Shown one piece after another: positions 11,667 through 23,066 of a stretch of DNA of 64,000 nucleotides. This DNA is from Dichotomocladium elegans. Lineage: Eukaryota > Mucoromycota > Mucoromycetes > Mucorales > Lichtheimiaceae. The stretch covers positions 186,001-250,000 of the forward strand of contig JAIXMN010000001.1 of assembly GCA_025716815.1 (NCBI GenBank), given 5' to 3'. How positions within the stretch are numbered: the stretch's first letter is position 1; each line of letters opens with the position of its first letter. Below the pieces are notes generated by a model, which saw only the letters and a list, made by a program, of their open reading frames with translations, was not told the origin of the DNA and searched no databases. Position numbers and translations under genes: made by a program.

Positions 11667-13806
11667 TCACAAGCGACCTTGTCGTACAGCTGCATCTTGA
11701 ATGAGCTTAAGGACGAGTTTAACGCGATGGATTAAATAGGATGGATTGTAAGGAAAGCCTCCTGCCTGCAATACATGGATAAGACAATGCAGCATTCCGA
11801 CTGCCTCTCGAATATCCTGCTCGAGTATGTCACAGCAGATATTTACAAAATCCTCTGCATTGTGTTCCAGATGCTTCAGATAGTTGACAAAGAATATCAG
11901 AAAATCAGTCTCATTTGACAGCAGAAGATCGACTAGGAGCTCGTGATCCATGCCTGTCCTCTGGCAGAAGCAAAGAAATAACCGATTTGGACTTGTGGCC
12001 TCCAGGATATCCTTGAATGATTGTTTAAAACTTTTTGATGAACGACATGTTAAATAAATAAACCTAACGATAAAAGTTCCCCTCTTTTTACCTATCAACT
12101 TCATTTCGATCATCCAGGTTCTTCAACATTTGCAAAACGTCCAACTGCAAATTAACAGCATCTTCGTCGTTACTCCCGTATATCTCTAGGATGACTTCTA
12201 ACAACTGAAGATCAGACATGTCCTGACGTACAACTGCAGGATATAAAATAATAATCAGCGACATTTTCCTACTGTCATGGTTCATTACTTGCCTTTAATA
12301 TTCTTTTTAAGCTGATCAAAGATATGCTGCGTGTCCAGATCCACATTAGGACACGCTGAGAAATACAAGAGCGACGATACTAGGACCTGCATACCGAGCT
12401 TCACGCATTCCCTGTCCACTGCCATCTTGCCATTTCCAATACGTTCGTAAAAAAATTCGGTTCTCTCAGGTGAAAGCAAAGTCCAAAAGTCGTCTGTGGT
12501 AAGATGCTCCTGGAGCTGCTCCTTCCATGCGAGTAATTGGTCTAGAATTATTTGCACCTATTTTATTGAATAAGTAAACGGGAAAGAGCGTTTTGAGGTC
12601 ATCTTGTTACCTTTCCAACCGACATAGGGCAACGCAATGAACGTGAAATGATTTCCAGGGATCGTCGCACAACAGAAATAGAAGTGTGTTGCCATAATGA
12701 ACATATCTACTTTTTCCATTAATGTCTCTCCATTTTACATGCATAACCAGCATTCGCTAACCTTTTGAATATGGTCATCTAGTAAACCAAGCGCTGTTCG
12801 CGTCTCATTTGGGTAAAGCTCTCCGGTGTGGCACAGCTTAGTAATTTTTGTGATATCATTCAAGCATACTAACAAGGGCACAAGCGCCAACTAAATCATG
12901 CAAAATCAGCTCTTTCTCTTTGCTTTGATACCCCATATAGGTGTTTTTTTTACTTACTTACATTGTTATTTTGGCATTCGTCGAAGTACATAGAGATCCA
13001 TGTCGAAACGCTAGGATGGTGGATCCATCCTGTAAACAAAGTATAACCGGGATGATCCTGTGCCAAGTCACATTTCCGAAAGTGTTTGAACAGCGCATGG
13101 AAGACCTCGAGATACACTTGCACGGTGTCATTCACAATGCGAGCATTTGTATCAAATAATGCATGAAGAGCGGCGGTGACCCACGTATGTTTCGGGGGAT
13201 TGTCCTGAAAAGATGTGCTCGGATCATGGGTCGACCCGATCAGGGCTTGTATGAGCTGTTGGCGAAGAGCATACAATGCAAATGCGTCGTGACCAAGATC
13301 AACCTAAAGCACCTTGTTACAATCTAAGTTCATTGTCCAGCGTTCCTTCCGACCTACCCATGCCCATCGTGACAGCAGCTCCGATGGCGGGACGAAACGG
13401 GCTACAGGTATTAAACTGTTCAACGTCGACATCTACTGTCAAAAATAAATTTTGAAAAGGAAAACTTATAGCGAATATACGATAGATTGATTGTTGCACC
13501 AAATGAAATCAATGTGGGATAAAGGATTACACTGCATCTTACGCGTTAACTTACCTCGGAGATATCCAGGTCTGTGCCGACGATAACCCGTATAGGAAGC
13601 CAACAGCGTTGATGACCTCCTTCACCTCATCCGTCGGTCATCAAGCCATTCTGGCACAATGACATTACTGTGAAGCCTTGAGGATATGAATTACGTCGAG
13701 GCAAGTTCCCATTAGTTAGACTCTTATAAACCAAACCTACCCGTTGTAACAAAACAGAACAGATAATGATGTAATTCTCATAGCTTCTACACGCCATGGA
13801 TTGCAT
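11667..13806 (-). CDS. Lines-like helical-repeat protein (5' end unresolved)
   Basis: Well-supported exons are 13415-13358, 13303-12962, 12890-12762, 12706-12611, 12557-12293, 12233-12092 and 12030-11667. They read as an all-helical Leu-rich protein of the ARM/HEAT kind. The C-terminal block GMDHELLVDLLLSNETDFLIFFVNYLKHLE resembles the conserved C-terminal motif of eukaryotic Protein Lines (LINS1). The intron 12292-12234 uses a GC donor (AAAG|gcaagt); only this choice keeps frame. Upstream, two or more coding pieces (13795-13740 and 13640-13556) can be joined in phase by taking the acceptor just before GTGAAGGAGG, but the choice is weak, so the first exon and start (here an ATG at 13806) are provisional. 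Function in fungi is not established. Confidence 0.5.
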
Positions 13807-15305
13807 CTCATTCGATCGCAGATAGCTTCTCAATCTCACATACAGGACAGCTTTACTGGATTTATGTTCTAGCGTTCACTGCGCAGAAGATGTTGACTGG
13901 ATCCAACGCAACATAACGTGCGGACGAAAGATGCCGATGAAATCGCTTACGTCTTTCCGCCTGCGCTTCTCGCTTGCTGTAAATATGACAGCTGGTGGAT
14001 ATTCGAGAACATTATTCAATATAGCTGGTAATCAGGCAATGGTCAAAGTTTGCGCGATACATGACATCAGCTATTTGCAAGACTAGAGTGCATTGAAATG
14101 AGCCGCTTCAAGCTCCTCAACTTTGAGCCAATCGAACAACCTGTGGTTTCTTCTTGATCTTATGAATCTTATCCTGCGGCAGTTCGGCCTATCGGGACAT
14201 TGTTTCAGCTCGCGACTGCTCAGGACCCTGTTGACTGCGAACCGGAAATGTTGACATTGTTGCAGTATGTAGCGTAAGCCCTCTTGCCTGCCGATGCCGA
14301 GCATTGTTTGAAATCTTTGATTGCGGGTCTTTTGTGCTGCGAGGCATGAAGAAGCGCATCTCGCAGAAGAGTTTCCCGTGCAGGAATCATTGAAAGTCTT
14401 TTCAGGATACCGGATACTGGTTCAAGAATATTCATAACCCAATTCTTTGCAGACTCAACAGTGTGTTTCCCGGCTTCTCAAGCCGTAGGGCTGAAGTATC
14501 GTCTCAGTAATACGGCATCATCTAGTCATGTCTGGTACCAACTTGCTTTCCTTTCAATGACTGATATGCTGTTGTCGCTTCTTCCGTCGGTTGCGTTAGA
14601 TGGGGAGCATTGGGCGGATTATAGAATATAATGACTCGATTAAATCCCCTTATGTACTCAACTCTTGGCTCAAGCTATGGAGCGGCTTAGATGAGCAAGC
14701 ACATCTAGATAAGGCTCATAACTTCAGAAGAAACGCAAAACCTATACCATACCATAGCTTTAAAACAACAATGTAGTTTTTTTACGACCAAATGATTGTG
14801 TCCCCTGTTAATCTCTCGCTTCTTAAGGAACATTTGAAATAAGGGCTTTTTTAAACGCTCCCATAAGGCCTCCAGACAGTTATATGGCTTTATACTTAGT
14901 TTTCCGAAATAGAATCCGGATTGGAACCTGTTAGTCACTACTTCTCCTTTTATTGTTATAGAAGAGAATTCGCCAAGCGTCCTGAGCGGCATCTCATTTC
15001 CATGTATACGACTTTTGACTTGTTGTCATCCGACGACTTCTGTTTTGGGTGATGCTTATGTAATTCTGAAGGCCATGTTAAGGAGCGTTATTTTATTATG
15101 CTAATCGGCCGCAATAAATTTCGCCATAGCCCAGATGAAATAGATACCACTGTACTGCGTTTATAAAATCACCATATATTATAACCGCTGATAGGTGCAT
15201 GGAGTAAGGATTCTATTTACCGCCGACAGCATCCAAGTGCTGTTCGATTTACATCAACATCCCTTGGGAGCGTTGATCGGAAAAGATAATATCGTGCAGG
15301 ATGGT
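13807..15305. other. Gene-poor stretch
   Basis: Only short frames. Minus frames at 14083-14435 and 14705-14992 have some protein-like segments but no recognised family and no phase-consistent partners. They may be decayed coding DNA. Confidence 0.4.
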
Positions 15306-15598
15306 TTATTCGTCTTTGTGGTCAACAACAATTATAGGCGAAAGAGCGGCAGCCTGTGACTTCTCACGTTCCGTCGCAGGGAACTGGTTCTCAAGGTAAT
15401 CTGAAATCAACATGCCGAACGTTGCAAATGCCATACCACCTGGAATAGAGAAAAAAAGAGGAAAAATACCGCGTCAAGAACACGCGCGAAAAGTGTATTC
15501 TTTTTGGCCAAATGAACATATAGCTTACCAACGCCGATCCAGATGCGTGTACGAGGATGGAGCGATTTATACGATCCCCACAGAGATTTCCGCTGCAT
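15306..15598 (-). CDS. Small single-TM protein, 67 aa
   Basis: Two exons, 15598-15529 and 15439-15306, joined in phase 1, give 67 aa starting MQRKSLWGSYKSLHPRTRIW. One hydrophobic segment, IGVGGMAFATFGMLISDYL, is followed by an acidic tail (LENQFPATEREKSQ) ending VVDHKDE. A basic N-terminus followed by one TM segment is typical of small mitochondrial inner-membrane proteins, such as accessory subunits of respiratory complexes, but I cannot name the family. The short ORF would be missed by length filters. It is supported by a good GT-AG intron with a CT-rich tract before the acceptor. Confidence 0.6.
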
Positions 15599-15962
15599 GA
15601 CCAAGAGACAAGAAAACGATCGTGACGGCCCGCTTCCCCCTGGCCTTTTTGGGACAGAGACGGGTGTGCACATGCGCAAATGTAATTAAAAAAATTCATA
15701 CCTCCGAATCCTTTCTACAGTCATTATAGTGGTGATAACATTATTTTATTATCTTTACAATCTCCATGCTGGCAACTTAGAAAGCCCAGGATGATATTCG
15801 CTTGCTTGCTAAAAAATATGCACCATGATGGTTTGTAGCTCTGTATCTGTACATCCATGTATGTACGTGTGTGGACAAATGGAATGCTCGTGATGAAATT
15901 TGGGTCGGGGTATAACTATCTGTCCGCTTACAATATACCCTTTCCCCAAAAAGAACAATAGA

Positions 15963-16730
15963 ATGCGGACACGCCAGCGATGCCTTTGGCTCATTGTAGT
16001 GTAAGCAAAACCTCATGCCTATAGAAAGCCAGCTCCTTTTCGAATGTCCATCTTATTCTTCGTGTAACTATCTAATTTCTCTTTATAAAAAACAGAATGG
16101 CCCTGTACATTTCACCTAGTGCTGCACTGATGAAACGGGCTCCACCATTCAAAGCCGAGGAAAACAGCAATCCAGCGTCACCGTCAAATCTAGGCAATTA
16201 TACCCATTCACATGAAAACATCGAAGAGCAAAGCTATACATGTACGCCCATTGGAGAGTGTGAAGTATGCTTGTCGTTTGAAAAGGTGAGTTGGGAGAGG
16301 GAGGGAAAAGTGCTGTCCTTGTCCTTGCTATTGAACCTCACCTTAGATAACTAGAAAACAGCACCGCATTGTATGGAATATGGGAACAAGCAACCCGTCC
16401 GGTGTACGTGGGACGACCCTGACTTAGCCGAGAATATGCGCAATCAGACCACGCTGTACGATGACGATGCCATTTCTTTGCCTTCCTTTCGTGGATGTCC
16501 ACACGTCAAGAGTATCGAGCGGTGGAAGTTTATAAAGTTCGAGGTGAGAAGGCGGAAGCTTTTAATATTCAAGGGGGATGATGAATTTATATTATTGTCT
16601 ATGTATCCAAACGTAGAGCCTCAATTTTGCCATTGCGATCATGTCGATATGCCTGGTCATTTGGCGGCAGCGTAAGCTGGCTCGAGAACAGTACCGGCGC
16701 CTAGCTCAACGGATAGGAGTAGAGGTTTAA
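15963..16730 (+). CDS. JTB-family membrane protein
   Basis: Four exons, 15963-16000, 16096-16285, 16355-16543 and 16617-16730, give 176 aa. Exon 1 supplies a signal peptide (MRTRQRCLWLIVVMALYI). The lumenal part carries the JTB pattern: GECEVCLSFEKTAPHC, then RCTW, then SFRGCPHVKSIERWKFIKFE. This matches the animal JTB layout CxxC...C...C...(E)xRxFWKFE placed directly before the membrane. The last exon gives the TM helix (FAIAIMSICLVIW) and a basic tail RQRKLAREQYRRLAQRI, again as in JTB. Animal JTB is implicated in mitosis/cytokinesis and mitochondrial function; a fungal role is unknown. An alternative is translation from the ATG at 16097 without the signal exon, but the acceptor at 16094-16095 and the phase fit favour the longer form. 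Confidence 0.72.
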
Positions 16731-17567
16731 TAGAAAATAACATCAGGCTATGCCAAATTCTGTATACACAACGGCATTTACAGACAATTTCAGTATTAGG
16801 GCCCTCTTAAAGAGAGACGGGATATGCGCGCGCACATCTTGCGGAGAACATCCATTCATTACAGGGACATGTTGTTGCACAAGCAAAACAAAGTTTATAA
16901 AATTATGGCTGCGTGATTCTGATGATATAATTTCTTCGTTGAGAGCGTGTGGTGGCCCTGCTCATAACTTCATATCAAACCTCATCCATCGAATGACCTG
17001 CGATATGTGTTCTTCTTCAATAGCCAAACGAGGTTTGCTCCGCAAGCAATCTTGCAAAATATCGTTAGATTCTTTATATTAACCACCCTACGATGTCAGT
17101 ACCAGCAGTGCAAGATGACCTACGAGCTTCCACAGATATAGTTCAAGAGCAGTAGGAATATAGTCGAGTCATTCCCATTCGAACCGCTTCATAGATGCAT
17201 TGAATGGTGCATTATATACATATGACCTCATACCACTACTATGAGCTTTAAGCATAAACATCCGTTGTCAACAAACCAAAGAAAAGGGCATTGATCGAAA
17301 GAAACAATATGACTTGGTTTTGTCAATGCGAAGTATAGCTATGGACTTCCGGACTATCGACGTGTCTTTTGGTCCAAATTGAACGAAATGCTTACCGCCT
17401 TTGGTCGGGGTTCGATAACTAAAGAGCAACCACAGTATCCATTCTGGATGCTGCCTCTGTTGCAATCCTGTAACGTGAACATGGCAAGTGCCATCATAAT
17501 CATGAGCGAGTCTACAAGATATAGTCATTATTTTATGATAATTGATGGTATATATAAAAAAAAGGTA
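16731..17567. other. 3' flank of two genes; start of left inverted-repeat arm
   Basis: An open plus frame (16750-17082, Cys-rich, no known domain) is not supported further. From about 17190 onward the DNA belongs to the left arm of the inverted duplication described separately. Confidence 0.5.
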
Positions 17568-18505
17568 TTAATGGAAGATGAGGGCAGCAGTTTTCGATTT
17601 TTTTCGCCCGGTATTGCATATGTCTTTGAGGTCATCGCGAGACAACGTGTTGATGCGTTTTGTTCCGAGTGTCTGGCTGATATTCGTGCATTTTACGCAG
17701 TGGCGTTGGTATGCATCAGACACTTGCTTCAACAGATCCATCTTCATTGCAAACGGTGCGAGATCTTCAATGGACATCGGCATCCTGAGACGGCTGAACT
17801 CAAACATGGCATAAGTGGCATCTGGCTGCCGTACAAAGAGGTAAAACATCGCTGTATCGCCTATTTCCCAAAAAGTACGCTTCGTTAGAATTGAAATTAA
17901 ATGATTAAGCCGATCGACATTACCAACGACTTGAAAAGCCATGTATGCGTTGATTTGATGCTTATCCATTGCATCCTTGCAGAATATGGCGAGGCGATAC
18001 AAATCCTCATGTGTGCCTATATCGCCGTCGTTGTCATCCGATTTTACTTCGCAGAACCCAACTGCGTATTCAGTGGAGGACTGGTCAGCCAGGAACATGG
18101 CTCCGTCCGGCCGCCACATCTCTGTGTTTTCGACCTCATGATTCAACCTGGATGAAGTAAGCTCATTAAGGTAAGTCCTTATATGGACTGTGGATTGCTT
18201 ACCATCGGAAAAAACGCCCACACGCGGGTTGATGGAAGATCGGACTAACGATCGGATCAATGTGGTTGGTAACTAAGTTCTGCTCACCAATAGCAGTGCG
18301 CTGGCCGTATTCGGGTAGTTTATTCAGGCTATGAAGAAAGGGATCATTAGCAATCGTTCTATCCCGCCTCTTCTTCGTGGTGCATCCTTGCTCAAAGTGC
18401 CATTCGTACCAGTTAACCAACACATCAACAATTGCCGAGTCATGTTCGTCTGCTTCCAAGGACATGCTCATCAACTTCACCTTCGCAATCTTGCGGCCAG
18501 TCAAG
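17190..18505. repeat. Left arm of ~1.3-kb inverted duplication
   Basis: The reverse complement of this segment aligns along its length with 21131-22435, at roughly nine bases in ten by eye. It includes a shared intron (gtaagcaatccacag...ccag) and the 3' flank beyond the stop codon. The arm starts inside the fifth exon of the nuclease-like gene and runs past its 3' end. Confidence 0.85.
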
Positions 18506-19766
18506 CCCAAATCCTGCAACAAATCAAATCCAATATGAGGTGGACGTTACATGAATCACAATGAGTGGTATTACCCGCAAGGTAGATGTCACCCGAACAA
18601 AGATGTCATTGTCCACTTTCAGGTCGCTGTTGATGTATTCAGCCTTCAGCTGATCCAGATATTGATCCAGATTACGCTGGCCTATGTGCTTGATCAAGGA
18701 CTTTCCATGCTGGTGCTCGTTCATTAAAATGATTCCGGAGAGTGACCTATTTAAAAGACATTTAATCTGTAGTTCCGCCATTGAGTTGTTACTGCACTTG
18801 CAAGAGCTCGTGAATGTCGTCGTCCATTCGGAATCCTCTGATTTTGGACTTGAGGATGCTGTCTTCACGGAAACGCTTGAATGACTCGCTGATATTAAAG
18901 CCGTTCTCAAGAACAACATGCTGCTCTTGATCGTCAGCACTGGAGTTTGAACTGTCCCTCTCGTTTACAGCTGATTTCGATCCTTCAGCGACATCCACAT
19001 CCTATCCGCAAAAAGACAATTGAATATTTCCAGAAATTGACATCCACGATCTAGATATAAAACGGAGATGTGGCATATGCATCATGGTTAGTGGATTCAT
19101 ACCATAGATCGGGATACTGAGCACACAGCTGTAGCCGTTGTTTTTCTGAGCATATTATAGCCGTCCGCACAAATATCACTTTCAGCCTTTGCTGCGGAAA
19201 ATAAGGCTGTTAAATCGATCTCCATTATGGGAAGCTTTCTCTTCGGATACATGTCCTTATGTATTGACCTCATCCTCATCTTCAATGCAATCATTGCTTC
19301 CTTCGCAGTATTATAATAGCACAACCATGCTTTGACAGTCGGCTCATTATCTTCGACGAAACCTACCAAAGTAGGATCGTCGGTTTCACTGATATATCTT
19401 TTCAACGCTAAACGCGACAATGATGTTATCTATTATATTAAAAAGATAAAAATTAGATAAGCTAACTTTGAAAAAAGGAAGTGATCAATTGATAAGCTCA
19501 ATACCCCGAGTACTAGAAGGTTTTGGCCTCTACTTTTGTACCTGACGAATCTCCATCTCTTCAATACAATTATAATGACTACACCTATCTATTCCACCCG
19601 TGGCCTTTCCGGCTATCAACGCACTAGCCATCGCGATTGTCTGGCAAATCCCAGTCGCTTGGCTATTGGCACTCGAAACGAGGAAAATCTCAGCCAGGAG
19701 CAGGAGGGAAGATTTGAGCAATGATGCGCGAGTTGCAATCAGCTCAGCCATTCGCGGCGCACCCAT
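17568..19766 (-). CDS. PD-(D/E)XK nuclease-like protein
   Basis: Six exons, 19766-19542, 19429-19103, 19001-18793, 18746-18575, 18513-18203 and 18147-17568, are phase-consistent and give about 607 aa from the ATG at 19766 (the 5' end could extend upstream). The C-terminal part has the order WRPDGAMF...YAVGFCEVKSDD, then DLYRLAIFCKDAMD, AYMAFQVVG and TFWEIGDTAMFYLFVRQ. RPD followed by a beta-strand ending (C)EVK is the PD-(D/E)XK nuclease signature: Asp in RPDG, Glu and Lys in EVK. The order RPD / GF(G/C)E(V)K / D.LRLA.F.KDA.D / AFQ.. / ..Y.M.E(V)..L.FP also matches a multicopy family of unknown function I recall from Rhizopus and Mucor. The N-terminal 400 residues have no recognised domain. 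The 3' half is duplicated in inverted orientation at 21131-22435. Nuclease activity is inferred. Confidence 0.62.
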
Positions 19767-21130
19767 CCTGATTGTCCAATGAATCCTGCCAATAATGGTC
19801 AAGTTGCTGCAATACAAGACGCGGTTAGTTAAAAATACTGTTTGCTCAATTTATTCAGGCGAATAACCTTCTCTGATTTGTAGCTCACGCATCACAATAT
19901 TGCCCGCGTTACAAGTGGCATTGAACCAGAAAGACAGTCCTTTGGCGTGATGGATGCACCCAGAATGAGGAATACCCCACCCAAAAAGTGGGTTATTCTT
20001 GGGTGGATTCTTGAGAATACATCAGAGAATAACACTGTGTTATTCTTCAGCCTGAAATGAGTTCTGTAAGAATCCAATGGTGGATTCCTCAACACTAGTA
20101 ATTGTAAATATCCTTGGTCTTACGACTACAGGGGTTTTCGTTACCTTTTGTAAGCTCGGACATCGCCAACCGCAAAGACGAAAAAGATCCTACGACTTCC
20201 TTCACTGATTCCTGGCAGGAGGTACTGTGTTTGAAGCGGACTTTAATGAAAACCTATGTAGAAACGATATTACACGAGAGTCCCACACGATTTGCTTCCA
20301 ACGCTCAAAGCGAATTAGAGCGTCGGCGCTCAAATCCTCTACACTGGTACGCATAACTTGGCGCCCAAGTTGAAAGCCCTCTGAACACGTGAGAAGGAAT
20401 GTTTTGCGCTAATCCTCCTGCGAATGTCGATCCAAGGTTTCCATGCATGCCCCTCATTGGCTCAAGATGCCAATGTTAACGGGAATCTGGCATATCGAAC
20501 GCCCTAGTGCTCTATGCTGGTATGAGTGGTCCTGTGTATCACTGAGTCCCTAAGTTAAGGCTCGTCATGCGCTGATGCGCATGTGTGTGATTGAGGTCTT
20601 TGCGCAAAGCATTTCCTCTTGAATTAAGGCGTGATAGATCTCCAGCATTGGGTAAGTGAAAAGGGACAGTTGTGCCAGCATTTGCAAGTACTAACGACCT
20701 TTATAGCGGCAATATGCTAAGGCGATGCTCAGGTCTCTTCGGCTGGCATGTAATAGGGGAATCTGGCATACTGACGCGCTGCCCTCATATGGCTCGCATT
20801 TTGAGGCCTGGTTGTAGCAGTAGCTACAGTGACGGGTCACTCTCGACCGACGACCAAGATACTGCAAGGATGACGATCACGACCAAGACAGCATCTCCGG
20901 CGACGATATTATGCACCACACTCACTTTCTCTGTACGATGATCCTATATGTATACCACTGTGATTACCCCGCTACTGTTTACTATATAACAAGGATGCCC
21001 TGTGACGTCGGGCATTCCCATGTTGTATTATTATAATCATTGTTCTTCTCGTCGCGTTTGCGCTTCCTCCACGCTGTATACCAGACGCTCTTTGTAAGCA
21101 CTCGTACAACAGTGCCTGTACTGTTACACG
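19767..21130. other. Spacer between inverted arms
   Basis: Upstream region of the nuclease-like gene. It contains the 126-bp foldback element at 19966-20091 and two diverged copies of a short motif (GGGAATCTGGCATA at about 20479 and 20757). Short plus frames at 20114-20356 and 20672-20941 have no recognised domain and may be remnants. Confidence 0.45.
19966..20091. mobile_element. Foldback/MITE-like element, 126 bp
   Basis: The ends are inverted: TGAGGAAT(a)CCccACC at the left and GGTGGATTCCTCA at the right. Inside there is a perfect 10+1+10 palindrome (20026-20046, AGAATAACAC-T-GTGTTATTCT) and nested copies of GGGTTATTCTTGGG-type words. No coding capacity and no clear target-site duplication. 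Confidence 0.5.
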
Positions 21131-22075
21131 ATTGGTCGCAAGACTGCGAAGGTGAATTTGATGGGCATGTCCACGGAAGCAGACGAACACGACTCGGCGA
21201 TTATTGTTGCGTTAGTTAACTGGTACGAATGGCACTTTGAGCAAGGATGCACTACGAAGAAGAGGTGGGATGGAACGATTGCTAATGATCTCTTTCTTCA
21301 TAGCCTGAATAAGCTACCAGAGTACGGCCAGCGGACTGTTATTGGTGAGCAGGACTTAATTACCAATTACATTGATCCAATCGTTAGTCCCATTTTCCAC
21401 CAACCCGTGTGCGGCCGTTTATTTCGATGGTAAGCAATCCACAGTCCATATAAGGACTTACCTTAATGAGCTTACTTCATCCAGGTTGAATCGTGAAGTC
21501 GAATATACAGAGATGCTGCGGCCGGACGGAGCCATGTTCCTGACGGAGCAGCGCTCTACTGAATATGCAATCGGATTCTGCGAAGTCAAATCGAATGACA
21601 ACGACGGCAATATAGGCACACATGAGGATCTGTATCGCCTCGCCATATTCTGTAAGGATGCAATGGATAACGATCAGATCAATGCATACATGGCGCTTCA
21701 AGTCGTTGGTAATTCGATCGGCTTACTCATTTAATGTCAATTATAACGAAGCGTACCTTTTGGGAAATAGGCGATACAGCGATGTTTTACCTCTTTGTAC
21801 GGCAGCCAGATGCCACTTATGCCATGTTTGAGATTAGCCGTCTCAGGATGCCGATGTCGATTCAAGATCTCGCACCGTTTGCAACGAAGATAGGTCTGTT
21901 GAAGCAAGTGTCTGATGCATACCAACGCCACTGCGCAAAAAGCACGAATATCGTCCAGATACTCGGAAAGAAATGCATCAACACATTATCGCGAGGACCT
22001 AAAAGACATCTGCAATACCGGGCGAAAAAAATCGAAAACTGCTGCCCTCATCTTTCATTGATACCTTTTTTTATT
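21131..22075 (+). pseudogene. Decayed inverted copy of nuclease-like gene (3' half)
   Basis: A copy of exons 5 and 6 of the gene at 17568-19766, in opposite orientation. The fifth-exon part is open (21152-21430), the intron gt...ag is kept (21431-21483), and the sixth exon opens with LNREVEYTEMLRPDG...IGFCEVKSNDND, so the catalytic residues are still present. Relative to the left copy there is a one-base deletion near 21712 that closes the frame. The frame resumes at ITKRTFWEIGDTAMFYLF, and a second small deletion near 21993 removes the original C-terminus. The first four exons are absent. I call it a pseudogene; it could instead contribute antisense or hairpin RNA. Confidence 0.72.
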
Positions 22076-22435
22076 ATATACCATCAATTATCATAAATAA
22101 TGACTATATCTTGCAGACTCGCTCATGCTTATGGTGGCACTTGCCATGTTCACGTTACAGGATTGCAACAGAGGCAGCATCCAGAATGGATACTGTGGTT
22201 GCTCGTTAGTTATCTAACCCCGACCAAAGGCGGTAAGCATTTCGTTCAATTTGGACCAAGAGACACGTCGATTGTCCGGAAGTCCATAGCTATACTTCGC
22301 ATTGACAAAACCAAGTCATATTGTTTCTTTCGATCAATGCCCTTTTCTTTGGTCTGTTGACAACGCATGTTTATGCTTAACCCTCATAGTGGTATGAGGT
22401 TACATGAGTATAAATTACCATTCTCTGCGCAGTTA
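21131..22435. repeat. Right arm of ~1.3-kb inverted duplication
   Basis: Reverse-complement partner of 17190-18505. Similarity begins close to GATTGGTCGCAAGACTGCGA and fades after the GGTATGAGGT...TATAAA segment near 22430. Confidence 0.85.
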
Positions 22436-23066
22436 TGTATTCCTAGCTGTCCCACAGCAGCCGATGCACTAAAACGTCAGCTTGAGTTTAATTGCGCTTG
22501 AACCCCGCAAGGTAGACTACATAATATTCTGTGCAAAAGCGAACACTTCCAGATCAACATAGTCCAGGGCAGCAATAGTCATCAAGAGCATGGCGGTGCC
22601 CATCGTAAAGAAATTAAATGCTCATTTCAGAATGTTGGGCGTCTATAAAACAGGATTGGGCAGCCCGGAAAAGCTTATGTATTTTTAGTAAGTGCGTCTG
22701 CCGAGGATTTTGGACAACGCCTGATTCAACGTCTTTGGCAAAGATTGCTTATCACCTTGAGACTTGAATATTGGGTGCATGTGACTTTAACTGAGAAGTG
22801 ATGCGTGTTAATCGAGGGGATTTAGGCAAGCATTTGCTACCAATAAACAGGAGCGTACGTATGTAGCTATACTGGCTATATTGGATAACGGCATTATCAC
22901 CGGTTGGATAGCAGCACCGACTCTGATTGGGCAGTAATACTTCAGTTTTGGGAAACTCTGTGTCTTGACGGGCTATTGGCTGGAAAATTTTTAGGGGTTC
23001 CCAAGGCTATAAAGGGACGATGGATAGACCAGCCATCAACTCTTATTCTCCCTTTCTTTTCCCGTC
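22436..23066. other. Promoter side of the NmrA-like gene
   Basis: No gene is called. A short minus frame near 22480-22615 looks protein-like but stands alone. Confidence 0.45.

Noticed and set aside
13556..13700. Apparent one-base frameshift in the Lines-like gene
   Set aside because: An acceptor just before GTGAAGGAGG joins the upstream exon in phase, so a mutation is not needed.
16750..17082. 110-codon Cys-rich plus frame after the JTB gene
   Set aside because: No domain, no splice partner, and it overlaps the 3' flank of the nuclease-like gene; frame length is compatible with chance.
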